From Caulobacter zeae (GTDB taxonomy: Bacteria; Pseudomonadota; Alphaproteobacteria; Caulobacterales; Caulobacteraceae): a stretch of 47,660 nt of DNA. Of the stretch, positions 38,675 through 47,530 are shown piece by piece. The translations under genes and the position numbers were made by a program. Location: positions 1-47,660 of the forward strand of contig NZ_PJRS01000048.1 of NCBI RefSeq assembly GCF_002858925.1, in the 5' to 3' direction. Every line of letters starts with the position of its first letter. Position 1 is the stretch's first letter. The notes under the pieces were generated by a model. It did no database searches and was not told the DNA's origin. It was given only the letters and a program-made list of their open reading frames with translations.

Positions 38675-40195
38675 CTATTCGTCGTCGCCGCTGCGCATCT
38701 GGTGGAAATAGTGGTCGCGCGACAGGTTGCCGAAGCGCGTGGTGTCGCTGTTGAACGACAGGCGCACCGTGCCGATCGGACCGTGACGCTGCTTGGCGAT
38801 GATCACCTCGGCCAGGCCTTGCAGCTTGTCCATTTCCTCTTGCCAGGTCAGGTGCTCGGGCGTGCCTTCGCGCGGCTCGGCCCGGCCCACGTAGTAGCTT
38901 TCGCGGAACACGAACCACACCATGTCGGCGTCCTGCTCGATCGAGCCGGATTCACGAAGGTCAGACAGCTGCGGGCGCTTGTCGTCGCGGCTTTCGACCT
39001 GACGCGACAGCTGCGACAGGGCGATGACCGGGCAGGCCAGTTCCTTGGCCAGGGCCTTGAGGCCCATGGTGATCTGCGAGACTTCCTGCACGCGGCTGGC
39101 GTTCGAACCGAGGTCCGAGCCGGTGACCAGCTGCAGGTAGTCGACGACGATGAGGTCGAGGCCGACCTGGCGCTTCAGGCGTCGGGCCCGGGCGGTCAGC
39201 TTGGCGATCGAGATACCACCGGTGGCGTCGATGTAGAGCGGCGCTTCCTGCAACTCCATGGCCGCGTCGCGCACGCGCCCGAACTCGCTGGCGTCGATCT
39301 CGCCCTTGCGGAGCTTGTCGCCCGACACGCCCGAGGCGTCGGCCAGCATACGCAGGGCTAGCTGCTCGGCGCTCATTTCCAGCGAGTAGAAGGCCACCAC
39401 GCCGCCGTTGACGGTCTTGCGGCTGCCGTCGGGCTGGGGCTCCCAGGCGTATTTCTTGGCGACGTTGAAGGCGATGTTGGTCGCAAGCGCTGTCTTGCCC
39501 ATCGACGGACGACCGGCCAGCACGATCAAGTCCGACGGATGGAGGCCGCCGATCTTCTGGTCGAGGTCGATCAGGTCGGACGCCAGGCCCGACATGCCGC
39601 CGTCGCGCTGGAAGGCTTCGGCGGTCATCTCCACGGCGCCGCGCAGGGCGTCGCCGAAGCTGACGAAGCCGGAGCTGGCCGTGCCGCTTTCGGCCAGGGT
39701 GTAGAGCTGCTGTTCGGCCGCCTCGATCTGGTCGCGGGCCGGGCGTTTCTCGTCGCCGTGGCCGTGGGCGGCCGAGGCGATCTCGCCGCCGATGCGGATC
39801 AGGTCGCGGCGCAGGGCCAGGTCGAACACCGCCCGGGCATAGTCGCCGACATTGGCGGCCGGCGGGGCGCGGTCGACGAGGTCGGCCAGGTAGCGGATGC
39901 CGCCCAGCTCCTCGAACGCCGGATCGCGCTTGAACTCGTCGGCCAGCAGGATCGGCTCGGCCAGCTGGCCCTTGCGGATGTGCGTCTCGATCGACTGGAA
40001 CAGCCGCTGGTGGAAGGGCTCGTAGAAGTGGCGTCCCTGCAGGCTGTCGGTCAACCGCTCATAGGCCGAGTTGTCGTACAGCAGCACGCCCAGCAGCGCC
40101 TGCTCGGCTTCCAGGTTGTGCGGTGCGACGGAGATCTGAGGGGCATCCTGCGCGGGCGGGCGCAGGTCGAGAGCTGGGACCAGGGACATCGCCAT
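38675..40195 (-). CDS. dnaB: Replicative DNA helicase DnaB
   Basis: DnaB is the hexameric 5'-3' helicase of the replication fork. The 506-residue protein has an N-terminal domain with APHNLEAEQALLGVLLYDNSAY, a linker, and a RecA-like ATPase domain. That domain has Walker A GRPSMGKT at residues 228-235, FYSLEMSAEQLALRML and LIVVDYLQLV as Walker B, and ALSQLSRQVE and DLRESGSIEQDADMVWF for the arginine finger and motif 4. The start at 40195 (MAMSLVPALDLRPP) is preceded by GTTAACTT and no strong ribosome-binding site; ATG 40189 is an alternative. It sits 146 bases after the TonB-dependent receptor gene, with that gene's terminator in between. Confidence 0.96.
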   Translation of the reverse strand: MAMSLVPALDLRPPAQDAPQISVAPHNLEAEQALLGVLLYDNSAYERLTDSLQGRHFYEPFHQRLFQSIETHIRKGQLAEPILLADEFKRDPAFEELGGIRYLADLVDRAPPAANVGDYARAVFDLALRRDLIRIGGEIASAAHGHGDEKRPARDQIEAAEQQLYTLAESGTASSGFVSFGDALRGAVEMTAEAFQRDGGMSGLASDLIDLDQKIGGLHPSDLIVLAGRPSMGKTALATNIAFNVAKKYAWEPQPDGSRKTVNGGVVAFYSLEMSAEQLALRMLADASGVSGDKLRKGEIDASEFGRVRDAAMELQEAPLYIDATGGISIAKLTARARRLKRQVGLDLIVVDYLQLVTGSDLGSNASRVQEVSQITMGLKALAKELACPVIALSQLSRQVESRDDKRPQLSDLRESGSIEQDADMVWFVFRESYYVGRAEPREGTPEHLTWQEEMDKLQGLAEVIIAKQRHGPIGTVRLSFNSDTTRFGNLSRDHYFHQMRSGDDE

Positions 40196-40285
40196 AAGTT
40201 AACGCGAACGAGGCCGCGACGCGCGTTCGGAGCGTGGTCAACGGCGCAGATGGATGGGGATGTTCTGTGTATATCTTCGAAGCGA

Positions 40286-40320
40286 CAAAAGGGGACGCAG
40301 GCTGATCGCCGCGTCCCCTT
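40286..40320 (-). terminator. Intrinsic terminator after the TonB-dependent receptor gene
   Basis: AAGGGGACGC (40289-40298) pairs with GCGTCCCCTT (40311-40320), a perfect 10-bp stem. On the minus strand it is followed by TTTTGTC. It lies 22 bases past the receptor stop and isolates it from dnaB. Confidence 0.8.
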
Positions 40321-40341
40321 CGAGTCTTACCCTAGGTCAAC

Positions 40342-42750
40342 TTACCAGTTGTAGCTGAGGCGGGTGTAGAGGAACCGGCCGTTGAAACCGAACGGCGAGT
40401 AGTTGGGGAAGCCCACCACGCCGCTGGTGCTGTTGACGGCCGCCGGCGTGCGGTTGGGGTATTCGTCGAACAGGTTGTTGGCGCCAACGGCCCAGGTCAG
40501 CTTGTCGGCGAAGGTGCGACGGGCTTCCAGGTCGATCACCGCCTTGCGGCCGGTCCAGTAGTCCAGCGAGGCCGTGGCGTTGGGTTGCAGCACGGTGCCA
40601 TAGCCGGTCAGCTTCAGCGTCGCGCCCCAGGGGCCTTTGCTCCAGTCGCCGCTGGCCACGAACTTCGTGCGCGGGGTGCCGCGTTCGAAGGTCTGGACGT
40701 TGACGCGGGCGAACAGGGCCGGGGGGACCGGCAGAGACGACAGGGTGTTGGTCGTCGGCAGGCGGGTGACCTCGGTTTCGTTGTAGTTGCCCGCCAGGGT
40801 CAGGTCGAAGCGTCCGGCCTCGGCCGCGTCGAGGCGGTAGCGCACCACCACGTCCACGCCCTTGGTCGTCGTGTCGACGCCGTTGATGAAGAAGCGCGCC
40901 GTGGTCACGCCATAGGGGGCGAGCAGGGCGTAGATCGCCTGCTGGGTCGCCGTGCCGGTGGCGCTGCCCTGGATGTTTTCCGAGAGCACGATGCGGTTGT
41001 CGATGTCGATCTGGTAGGCGTCGACCGTCACCTCGAACGGGCCGCGGTGATAGACGAGACCCAGCGAGTAGTTGGTGCTCTCTTCCGGCTCCAGCGCCTT
41101 GGCGCCCAGTACGGCCGAGACCGGGCTGGTGGCCGGGAAGGTGCCGACCTCGGTGGCCGTGCCGCTGATGATGTTGGTCGAGGTGGCGGTGAAGTACTGC
41201 TGTTGCAGGGCCGGGGCCCGGAAGCCGGTCGACACCGCGCCGCGCACGGCGAAGCCGTCGAGGATGTCGTAACGGGCGGCGATCTTGCCGGTCGTCTTGG
41301 TGCCGAAGTCCGAATAGTCCTCGAAGCGCGCGGCGATATCGACGTCCAGCTTGTCGGTCACCTGGCTGTCGAGGTCGACATAGAAGCTGTAGTTGTCGCG
41401 GCTGACGTCGACAGCGTTGCTCGGGCGGAAGCCCGGGAAGCCTTGCGCGCCGGCCGCCAGGCCGTTGTAGCCGCCGTTGGCCCACGAGGCCTGCTCGCCG
41501 GCGACGATGTCGTAGCTTTCCTTCCGGTACTCGGCGCCGAAGGCCAGGGTCGAGGGCTGGGCGAAGGCGGCGATGGCCAGCGGGCGGGTGATGTCCAGCG
41601 AAGCCACGGCCTGGCGGTAGCGCATCGAGCCGGCCTTGAACGAGGTCGGCGAGGCCGGGCCGTACGAGGCGTTCAGGCTGTCCTTGACCCCGTATTCGAT
41701 GTCGTTCTGGCCGTAGGTGAAGCTGGCGTCGATCGTGTAGGCGCCGGCCTCGCCCTTGGCGCCGAAGGCGGCGTTGTAGTCGTCGATGTCGGTGGCGATC
41801 TTGGGCAGGAAGCCGTTGGGATAGATCGACGGGATGTTGGCGGCGTTGTTGGCCAGGCGCGGGAAGGCGGCGCTTTCGCCGTCGCGGTGCTGGTAGCCCA
41901 GCCAGCCATAGGCCTTCCAGGTCTCGCCGATCGGAACGCCGGCGTTGGCGAACAGCGACTTGCTCTCGATCTCGGCGTCGCCGTAGCGGGCGGTGACGAC
42001 GCCCGGGCTGAAGGCCGACGAGACGTCGCTGCGGTTGGTCGGGTTGCGCTTGGACCAGTCGGCGGTGACCGTCAGGTAGCCGTCCTCGCCGATGCCGAAG
42101 CCCTGCCAGACCGACGCGGTGTAGGTGACGCCGTCGGTGGCCTTGCGGCCGTCGGTGTCGCGCGAGGTCTTCACCTCGGTGTTGTAGAGACCGTAGCTGG
42201 CGGTCGCGCCGCCACCGCTGCGCGCTTCGCGAAGGCGCAGGTTGACGACGCCGGCGATGGCGTCCGAGCCGTATTGGGCCGCCGCGCCTTCGCGCAGGAT
42301 CTCGACGCGGTCGAGGGCGGCGGTCGGGATGGTGTTGAGGTCGAAGGCGGCCGAGCCGCGGCCGACCGAGCCGTTGACGTTGACCAGGGCCGCGGCGTGG
42401 CCGCGCTTGCCGTTCAGCAGCACCAGGGTCTGGTCGGGCGCCAGGCCGCGCAGCGTGGCGGGACGCACCGAGTCGGTGCCGTCCACGGCCGACGGGCGCG
42501 GGAAGTTCAGCGACGGCGCCAGGGTCGACAGCGCCTGGGCCAGTTCGGTCGAGCCCTGGCGGGTCAGCGCCTTGCTGTCGACCACGTCGACGGGCGAGAC
42601 GGTGTCGAGGCGCGAGCGGCCGGCGGTGCGGGTGCCAGTGACGACGACTTCCTCGACGGCGGTCTGGTCGTCGGTGGGCTGAGCGTTGGCGGTGGAGACG
42701 GCCAGGGCCGAAGCCGAGGCGGCGGCGAGCAGCAGCAGTTGAGTACGCAT
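40342..42750 (-). CDS. TonB-dependent receptor (outer membrane transporter)
   Basis: The 802-residue protein has a signal peptide (cleavage near ANAQP). A TonB-box-like EEVVVTGTR at about 33-41 and a plug domain to about 175 follow (LRGLAPDQTLVLLNGKRGHAAALVN, and VEILREGAAAQYGSDAIAGVVNL). A 22-strand barrel ends in the terminal Trp (YTRLSYNW). The plug pattern with LAPDQTLVLLNGKR and FDLNTIPTAALDRVEIL is the branch often found in Caulobacterales and Sphingomonads for plant-derived or iron compounds; the substrate cannot be told. No TonB, ExbB or regulator lies next to it. GGGGATT precedes the start on the minus strand. Confidence 0.93.
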   Translation of the reverse strand: MRTQLLLLAAASASALAVSTANAQPTDDQTAVEEVVVTGTRTAGRSRLDTVSPVDVVDSKALTRQGSTELAQALSTLAPSLNFPRPSAVDGTDSVRPATLRGLAPDQTLVLLNGKRGHAAALVNVNGSVGRGSAAFDLNTIPTAALDRVEILREGAAAQYGSDAIAGVVNLRLREARSGGGATASYGLYNTEVKTSRDTDGRKATDGVTYTASVWQGFGIGEDGYLTVTADWSKRNPTNRSDVSSAFSPGVVTARYGDAEIESKSLFANAGVPIGETWKAYGWLGYQHRDGESAAFPRLANNAANIPSIYPNGFLPKIATDIDDYNAAFGAKGEAGAYTIDASFTYGQNDIEYGVKDSLNASYGPASPTSFKAGSMRYRQAVASLDITRPLAIAAFAQPSTLAFGAEYRKESYDIVAGEQASWANGGYNGLAAGAQGFPGFRPSNAVDVSRDNYSFYVDLDSQVTDKLDVDIAARFEDYSDFGTKTTGKIAARYDILDGFAVRGAVSTGFRAPALQQQYFTATSTNIISGTATEVGTFPATSPVSAVLGAKALEPEESTNYSLGLVYHRGPFEVTVDAYQIDIDNRIVLSENIQGSATGTATQQAIYALLAPYGVTTARFFINGVDTTTKGVDVVVRYRLDAAEAGRFDLTLAGNYNETEVTRLPTTNTLSSLPVPPALFARVNVQTFERGTPRTKFVASGDWSKGPWGATLKLTGYGTVLQPNATASLDYWTGRKAVIDLEARRTFADKLTWAVGANNLFDEYPNRTPAAVNSTSGVVGFPNYSPFGFNGRFLYTRLSYNW

Positions 42751-42883
42751 GGTGTAATCCCCTCAAAACGCTGTCGGTCGGGGGCGCTTTCGCGTCTCGT
42801 TCTGGCCGACAGGCGGTTAGACAGGCTCAACCTGCGCGAACGCCGCTCGTCCTACAATCTGAGCAATTCTAGGTTTCGGCGCA

Positions 42884-42917
42884 GAAAAAAACGGCGCGGA
42901 TTGCTCCGCGCCGTTCT
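42884..42917 (-). terminator. Intrinsic terminator after rplI
   Basis: On the minus strand AACGGCGCGGA pairs with TCCGCGCCGTT around a four-base loop (42891-42914 core) and is followed by a run of seven T (42885-42891 as A). It closes the rpsF-rpsR-rplI operon 27 bases past rplI. Confidence 0.9.
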
Positions 42918-42943
42918 CATTCGTCTGCGAAGGTCCTGAAAAA

Positions 42944-43525
42944 TCAGGCTTCGTAGTCGCCTTCTTGCGAGCCAGCGCCGCCTTCCAGGAGGTCCTGGGC
43001 GGCTTCGGCGTCGGCCAGGCGCTCTTCCTCGAACTGCGAGGCGATGACGTTTTCGCCGCGCGCCTGGCGCTCGGCTTCGTCGGCGCTGCGCGCGATGTTG
43101 AGCGTGACCGTCACGGTCACGTCAGCGTGCAGCTTCACCTTCACTTCGTGGACGCCGAGCGTCTTGATCGGCTTGTCCAGCACGATCATCGAGCGGTCGA
43201 CCTTGCCGCCTTCGGCCTTGATGGCGTCGGCGACGTCGCGGCCCGCGACCGAACCGTACAGCTGGCCGCTTTCGCCAGCTTGACGGATCATCACGTACTG
43301 CGTGCCGTCCAGCGCCTCACCGGACTTGCCGGCGGCTTCGCGGTTGCGGACGTTGCGGGCTTCGATCTCGGCGCGTTGCGCTTCGAAAGCCTTCAGGTTG
43401 TTCGAGTTGGCGCGGAGAGCCTTGTTGCGCGGCAGCAGGTAGTTACGGGCGAACCCGTCCTTCACCGTCACCACGTCGCCCAGGACGCCCTTGCCTTCGA
43501 CTCGTTCGAGCAGGATCACTTTCAT
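42944..43525 (-). CDS. rplI: 50S ribosomal protein L9
   Basis: L9 is a large-subunit protein with an elongated shape. The 193-residue protein has the N-terminal domain MKVILLERVEGKGVLGDVV with DGFARNYLLPRNKAL. A long helix AFEAQRAEIEARNVRNRE and a C-terminal domain (QLYGSVAGRDVADAIKAEG, and IKTLGVHEVKVKLHADV) follow. The canonical protein ends about residue 150. Here an acidic tail of about 40 residues follows (FEEERLADAEAAQDLLEG). This extension is common in alphaproteobacteria. It is 13 bases after rpsR, the third gene of the rpsF operon. Confidence 0.96.
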   Translation of the reverse strand: MKVILLERVEGKGVLGDVVTVKDGFARNYLLPRNKALRANSNNLKAFEAQRAEIEARNVRNREAAGKSGEALDGTQYVMIRQAGESGQLYGSVAGRDVADAIKAEGGKVDRSMIVLDKPIKTLGVHEVKVKLHADVTVTVTLNIARSADEAERQARGENVIASQFEEERLADAEAAQDLLEGGAGSQEGDYEA

Positions 43526-43538
43526 CGTGGCGTCTCCC

Positions 43539-43817
43539 TTACTTCACGACGTAGGGGAGCAGAGCCAGGAAGCGGGCGCGCTTGATGGCCTTGGCCAGTT
43601 CGCGTTGCTTCTTGGCCGACACCGCGGTGATGCGCGACGGCACGATCTTGCCGCGTTCGGAAACGTAACGCTGCAGCAGCTTCACGTCCTTGTAGTCGAT
43701 CTTCGGAGCGTTGGCGCCCGAGAACGGGCAAACCTTGCGGCGACGGAAGAACGGACGGCGAGCGCCGCCGGTGGCGGCGGCCGGAGCCGCGGCTTCGGGA
43801 GCAGTCGTATCGGTCAT
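43539..43817 (-). CDS. rpsR: 30S ribosomal protein S18
   Basis: S18 binds S6 on the platform of the small subunit. The 92-residue protein has an Ala/Pro-rich N-terminal segment (TDTTAPEAAAPAAATGG), then RRPFFRRRKVCPFSGANAPKIDYKDV and ERGKIVPSRITAVSAKKQRELAKAIKRARFLALLPY. The S18 family marks are PFSG, IDYKDV and KIxPxRxTG-like. It sits between rpsF and rplI with short gaps, the usual order. The N-terminal Ala-rich extension of about 18 residues is slightly long for the family. Confidence 0.96.
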   Translation of the reverse strand: MTDTTAPEAAAPAAATGGARRPFFRRRKVCPFSGANAPKIDYKDVKLLQRYVSERGKIVPSRITAVSAKKQRELAKAIKRARFLALLPYVVK

Positions 43818-43831
43818 GATCTATTTCTCCC

Positions 43832-44248
43832 TTACGCTTGCGGAGCGAAGTCTTCGCGCGGGCGCTCAGGGCGTTCCGAACGCTCAGGGCGGTCCGAACG
43901 CTCGGGGCGATCGCTGCGCTCGCGGTCGCGACGGGCCAGAACCGGCGACAGTTCCAGGTCCAGCTCTTCCACGCGGATGGTCATGAAGCGCAGCACGTCT
44001 TCGTTGATCGACAGCTGGCGTTCCATTTCCTTCACCGCCGGCGCCGGGGCGTCGATGGCGAGCAGGGAATAGTGACCCTTGCGGTTCTTCTTGATGCGGT
44101 AGGTGAGGTTACGCAGACCCCAGTATTCGATCTTGGCGATGTGACCACCACCTTCTTCGATCAGGGTCTTGATTTGCTCGTTGAGAGCTTCGGCCTGTTG
44201 CGGCGAGATGTCCTGCCGCGCGATGACCACGTGTTCGTAGAACGACAT
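43832..44248 (-). CDS. rpsF: 30S ribosomal protein S6, with Arg/Glu-rich repeat tail
   Basis: S6 forms a heterodimer with S18. The 138-residue protein has the ferredoxin-like fold: FYEHVVIARQDISPQQAEALNEQIKTLIEEGGG, and then IEYWGLRNLTYRIKKNRKGHYSLLAI, with LSINEDVLRFMTIRVEELD. After about residue 105 a tail of repeated RSDRPE/RSERPE units (RERSDRPERSDRPERSERPE, then RPRED) follows. In E. coli S6 the tail is polyglutamated after translation; here it is charged and repetitive. The start is 44248, with GAGGAAAAC upstream. The open frame to 44413 has no matching support. Confidence 0.96.
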   Translation of the reverse strand: MSFYEHVVIARQDISPQQAEALNEQIKTLIEEGGGHIAKIEYWGLRNLTYRIKKNRKGHYSLLAIDAPAPAVKEMERQLSINEDVLRFMTIRVEELDLELSPVLARRDRERSDRPERSDRPERSERPERPREDFAPQA

Positions 44249-44384
44249 GTTTTCCTCTTCCGTTATGGAAAGCGGCGCAGTCGGCGGCGGAAGTCCGACG
44301 ACCACGATGGATCCTGTGCGACGAGCGGGATAATCCCGGCCCCGTGAAGGGTTCGCGCAAGACCGCCTTCCGTGAGAACGCGCG

Positions 44385-44413
44385 CTACTACAGGAAACGG
44401 GGGGCGGAGGCAA
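44385..44413 (-). promoter_or_regulatory. Probable promoter of the rpsF-rpsR-rplI operon
   Basis: On the minus strand TTGCCT (44413-44408) is followed after 17 bases by TAGTAG (44390-44385). Transcription would start near 44378, leaving a leader of about 130 bases before rpsF. The -35 and the spacing are good; the -10 is moderate. The leader could hold an S6:S18-binding structure, but I could not match the known motif by eye. Confidence 0.45.
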
Positions 44414-44553
44414 GGCTGGCCTCGCCTTTGCCGCCGACGTGACGGCCGGACGGCGCCTGTCTCCTGGGCGACTCTAATAAAAGGCGAGGGCGGAGTCGCT
44501 TTCCTGACGGAAGGCAGCTTGCCGTTAATACCTCAGGTGGTTAGGGAAGGGGC

Positions 44554-45207
44554 ATGCGGGGTGCAACCGTTAAGAGCCTGATCCTTGGCGGCGCGTTCGC
44601 GCTGTCGATGACGGCTGTCCCGGTGATGGCCCAGGCGATCAGGAAGCCCGACCTGTCGGTGTCGTCCAACGATGGCCGCTTTACGGGTTATTCGGCGGCC
44701 CTGCCGCTCGACCTGTCGTCCGACGCCGAAAGCACCACCTTCGTGGCCAAGGTCGCCGGCAGCATCGAGCAGCCGACCTACGACTTCAATCTGAACATGA
44801 CGGCCAAGGCCGACCAGGGGCCCAGCCCCCGCGCCCTGGCGCTGGGCGCGTCGCTGAACAAGCGCGAGGCGGGCGTCCGCTCGTCGCTGTCGCGGCTGTT
44901 CGGCTTCGGCGACCTGCCCAAGTCCAACTATGTCAGCGTGTCGGTCGACATGAACGCCACACGCTCCATGGTCCTGCCGGCCTCGATCCCGGTGGCCCGC
45001 GCCAATGTCCGCTCGGCCCTGACCCTGGACGGCCGCCAGATCGCCTCGATCGGCCTGGGCGGCGGCACCATGGGCGACGAGGGCGTCGACTTCAGCCTGA
45101 TCCGTCCGTTCGACATCCCGGCCGAGTTCTCGGTCAGCGTCCGCGCCGAGGACGAACGCGTCCAGGACGGCCGCTTCATGGTCAAGCTGGTCAAGACCAA
45201 CTGGTGA
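44554..45207 (+). CDS. Secreted protein of unknown function
   Basis: I do not recognise a family. The 217-residue protein has a clean signal peptide (MRGATVKSLILGGAFALSM, cleavage near PVMA-QA). The mature part alternates polar and hydrophobic residues in a beta-strand pattern: LSSDAESTTFVAKVAGSIEQPTYDFNLNMTAKA, in parts, and NYVSVSVDMNATRSMVLPAS. No Cys is present, and there are no membrane helices. The FMVKLVKTNW ending is tidy. It is likely periplasmic and beta-rich. It is 145 bases before a TonB-dependent receptor on the same strand, but the link is weak. The ATG has AAGGGG upstream. Confidence 0.75.
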   Translation: MRGATVKSLILGGAFALSMTAVPVMAQAIRKPDLSVSSNDGRFTGYSAALPLDLSSDAESTTFVAKVAGSIEQPTYDFNLNMTAKADQGPSPRALALGASLNKREAGVRSSLSRLFGFGDLPKSNYVSVSVDMNATRSMVLPASIPVARANVRSALTLDGRQIASIGLGGGTMGDEGVDFSLIRPFDIPAEFSVSVRAEDERVQDGRFMVKLVKTNW

Positions 45208-45352
45208 CCGCGGGCGCAGCCGCGCCGCTTTCCTGACAATCCGCCGGAATTTCCCGAAAGCCTGTCCGACCAGCGGGCGCCGGCGAGGGCGGATTTGCGC
45301 CAGCGCACGGGCCTTTCCTTCCTGATCGCTCCACCAGAGGGGGAGCGGATAC

Positions 45353-47512
45353 ATGCAGAAGTCGGTTCTATGGGGCGCTTCGATAGCGGCGATGCTGGTC
45401 GGCGCGGCGCCGGCCGTGGCCCAGGAGGCGCCGGTCGCGGTCGAGGACCTGGTCGTCACCGCCCAGCGGCGCGAGCAGAAACTTCAGGACGCGCCCGTGG
45501 CCGTCAGCGCCTTCGGCGCGAAGGCGCTCGACCAGTTGCAGATCACCAGGGCCGAGGCCCTCGGCGCGGCCGTGCCCAGTCTCTATGTCTCTCAGATCAG
45601 CGCTTCGCCCTCGACGGTGCAGGTGGCCCTGCGCGGCGCGCTGGACCAGACCGGCGGCATGATCACGTCGGAGCCGCCCGTCGGCATCTATGTCGACGAC
45701 GTCTACCAGGCCCGCCTGTCCGTCGCGAACCTGGACCTGGCCGACATCACGCGGGTTGAGGTGCTGCGCGGGCCGCAGGGCACGCTCTACGGCCGCAACT
45801 CCATGACCGGCGCGCTGAAGTACGTCACCCGCCAGCCCGGCGACGCGCCCGGCGGCTTCGTCGAAGCCTCGTGGGGCGACTACGGCCTGCAACGTTACCG
45901 GGGCAGCGCCGGCGGCAGGATCACCGACCATGTCGGGGCCACGGTCTCGGCCCTGTTCTCCGACCGCGACGGCTGGCAGCAGAACACCGCCCTCAAGCGC
46001 CGCGTGGGCGAGCGCCGAGACGCCGGCGCCCGCTTCTCCCTCGGCCTGGTCGACACGGGCCCGCTCAGCGCGACCTTCTCGGCCGCCTATGCCCGCACCG
46101 ACACCGACGGCCAGCACTTCTCGCCGCTCGACCCCGCGACCCTGGCGCCCCTGGCTGGCGGCGAATTCGGCTCGACCCGCTCGCCGCTCAACACCGACAC
46201 CAAGACCGAACAGAAGAGCCTGGCCCTGCACCTGGGCTATGACCTTTCCGGCATCGAGCTGAAGTCGATCACCGCCTACCAGCGTCTCGACGATCGCTGG
46301 AACCTGGACTTCTCGGGCGGCCTGGTCACCGGCTCGGGTCTTGTTCCCGGCTTCCTGCGCGGCAGCTCCACCCAGCAGGAGCAGGCCAGCCAGGAGTTCC
46401 AGGCCCTGGGCGAGGCCTTCGGCGGCCGCCTGCAATGGATCGGCGGCCTGTTCTGGTTCAAGGAGACCGGCAGCCAGGTGCTGTCCGACACCGTCGGCTC
46501 GGGCATCTACGGCCCGTTCCCCGTGCCGCTGTTGCCGACCACGATCCACGCGACCTCGGAAAGCATCGCCGCCTACGGCCAGCTGGAATGGCGTTTCACC
46601 GAGCGCCTCAAGGGCTCGGCCGGTCTGCGCTGGACCCGGGACGAAAAGACTATCGCCGGCACGATCCAGAACGGGCTGGTCGCCTATCCGCCCAGCCTGA
46701 CCAGCCGATCCAACGCGGGCGAGTGGAAGGTCTGGACCCCGAAGTTCAATCTTCAATACGAGGCCAGCGACGACGTCATGGTCTACGGCACGATCGCCCG
46801 CGGCTACCGCGCCGGCGGCTTCGTGGCCCTGTCGATCGCCGAGCCGTCGATCTTCACCAAGGCCTACGACCCCGAATCCGCCTGGTCCTACGAGGCCGGG
46901 GCCAAGATCGAGGCCTTCGACCGCCGCGCCCGCCTGAACCTGGCCGCCTACGTCCAGCAGCTGAAGGACCTTCAGCAGAACGTCATCAGCAACGGCTCGA
47001 TCCTGACCCAGAACGCCGCCGAGGCCCGCATCGCCGGGCTTGAGGTCGAGGCCGCCGCCACGCCGGTGAAGGGCCTGGATCTCTTCGCCTCGCTGGCCCT
47101 GACCGACGCCGAGTACGAGAAGCTCGACCCCGCCACCGCCGCCGCCCAGGCCGGCGCTGACACCCTGCCGCTGATCTCCAAGGTCCAGGCCCAGGTGGGC
47201 GGCTCCTGGCGCATCGAGCCGGAGGCGTTGAAGGGCGGGGCGATCATCGTCTCGGCCGACTATAGCCACCGCGGCCCGCGCTATGCCGAGGCGACGAACG
47301 CAGAGGCTGGCCGCATCGGCTCGGTCGACCGCGTCAACGCCAGCCTGGCCTGGGAATCGCCTTCGGCGGCCTGGCGGGTGTTCGTGCAGGGCCGCAACGT
47401 CTTCGACGCCAAGGACTACGTTTCGGGCGCCGTCTTCATCCCCGGCCTGATCGTCTACCGCCTGGCCGACGAGCCAGCCATGTGGAGCGCTGGCGTGAAG
47501 GTGAAGTTCTAG
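45353..47512 (+). CDS. TonB-dependent receptor (outer membrane transporter)
   Basis: The 719-residue protein has a signal peptide (cleavage near AVAQEA). A TonB-box-like VEDLVVTAQRREQ, a plug domain to about 175 (ALRGALDQTGGMITSEPPVGIYVDDVYQ, and VEVLRGPQGTLYGRNSMTGALKYVT) and a barrel ending in the terminal Phe (SAGVKVKF) follow. The VVTAQRRxQxLQDxPVAVSAFGA opening and the GPQGTLYGRNSxxGA motif define the large branch typical of Caulobacterales and Sphingomonads, with substrates such as sugars, aromatics or siderophores. There are no transporter or regulator genes nearby, so its substrate is unknown. GGGGGAG lies upstream of the ATG. Confidence 0.94.
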   Translation: MQKSVLWGASIAAMLVGAAPAVAQEAPVAVEDLVVTAQRREQKLQDAPVAVSAFGAKALDQLQITRAEALGAAVPSLYVSQISASPSTVQVALRGALDQTGGMITSEPPVGIYVDDVYQARLSVANLDLADITRVEVLRGPQGTLYGRNSMTGALKYVTRQPGDAPGGFVEASWGDYGLQRYRGSAGGRITDHVGATVSALFSDRDGWQQNTALKRRVGERRDAGARFSLGLVDTGPLSATFSAAYARTDTDGQHFSPLDPATLAPLAGGEFGSTRSPLNTDTKTEQKSLALHLGYDLSGIELKSITAYQRLDDRWNLDFSGGLVTGSGLVPGFLRGSSTQQEQASQEFQALGEAFGGRLQWIGGLFWFKETGSQVLSDTVGSGIYGPFPVPLLPTTIHATSESIAAYGQLEWRFTERLKGSAGLRWTRDEKTIAGTIQNGLVAYPPSLTSRSNAGEWKVWTPKFNLQYEASDDVMVYGTIARGYRAGGFVALSIAEPSIFTKAYDPESAWSYEAGAKIEAFDRRARLNLAAYVQQLKDLQQNVISNGSILTQNAAEARIAGLEVEAAATPVKGLDLFASLALTDAEYEKLDPATAAAQAGADTLPLISKVQAQVGGSWRIEPEALKGGAIIVSADYSHRGPRYAEATNAEAGRIGSVDRVNASLAWESPSAAWRVFVQGRNVFDAKDYVSGAVFIPGLIVYRLADEPAMWSAGVKVKF

Positions 47513-47530
47513 CCCCCTATCTTCGTCATC

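Noticed and set aside
40585..42939. Plus-strand 784-codon open frame antisense to the TonB-dependent receptor gene
   Set aside because: It is rich in Ala, Gly, Arg, Val and Asp with no recognisable motif, lies entirely opposite a clearly coding gene, and is a product of the high-GC codon pattern.
45368..47269. Minus-strand 633-codon open frame opposite the second TonB-dependent receptor
   Set aside because: Same reason: low-complexity Gly/Asp/Ala-rich shadow of a well-supported gene.
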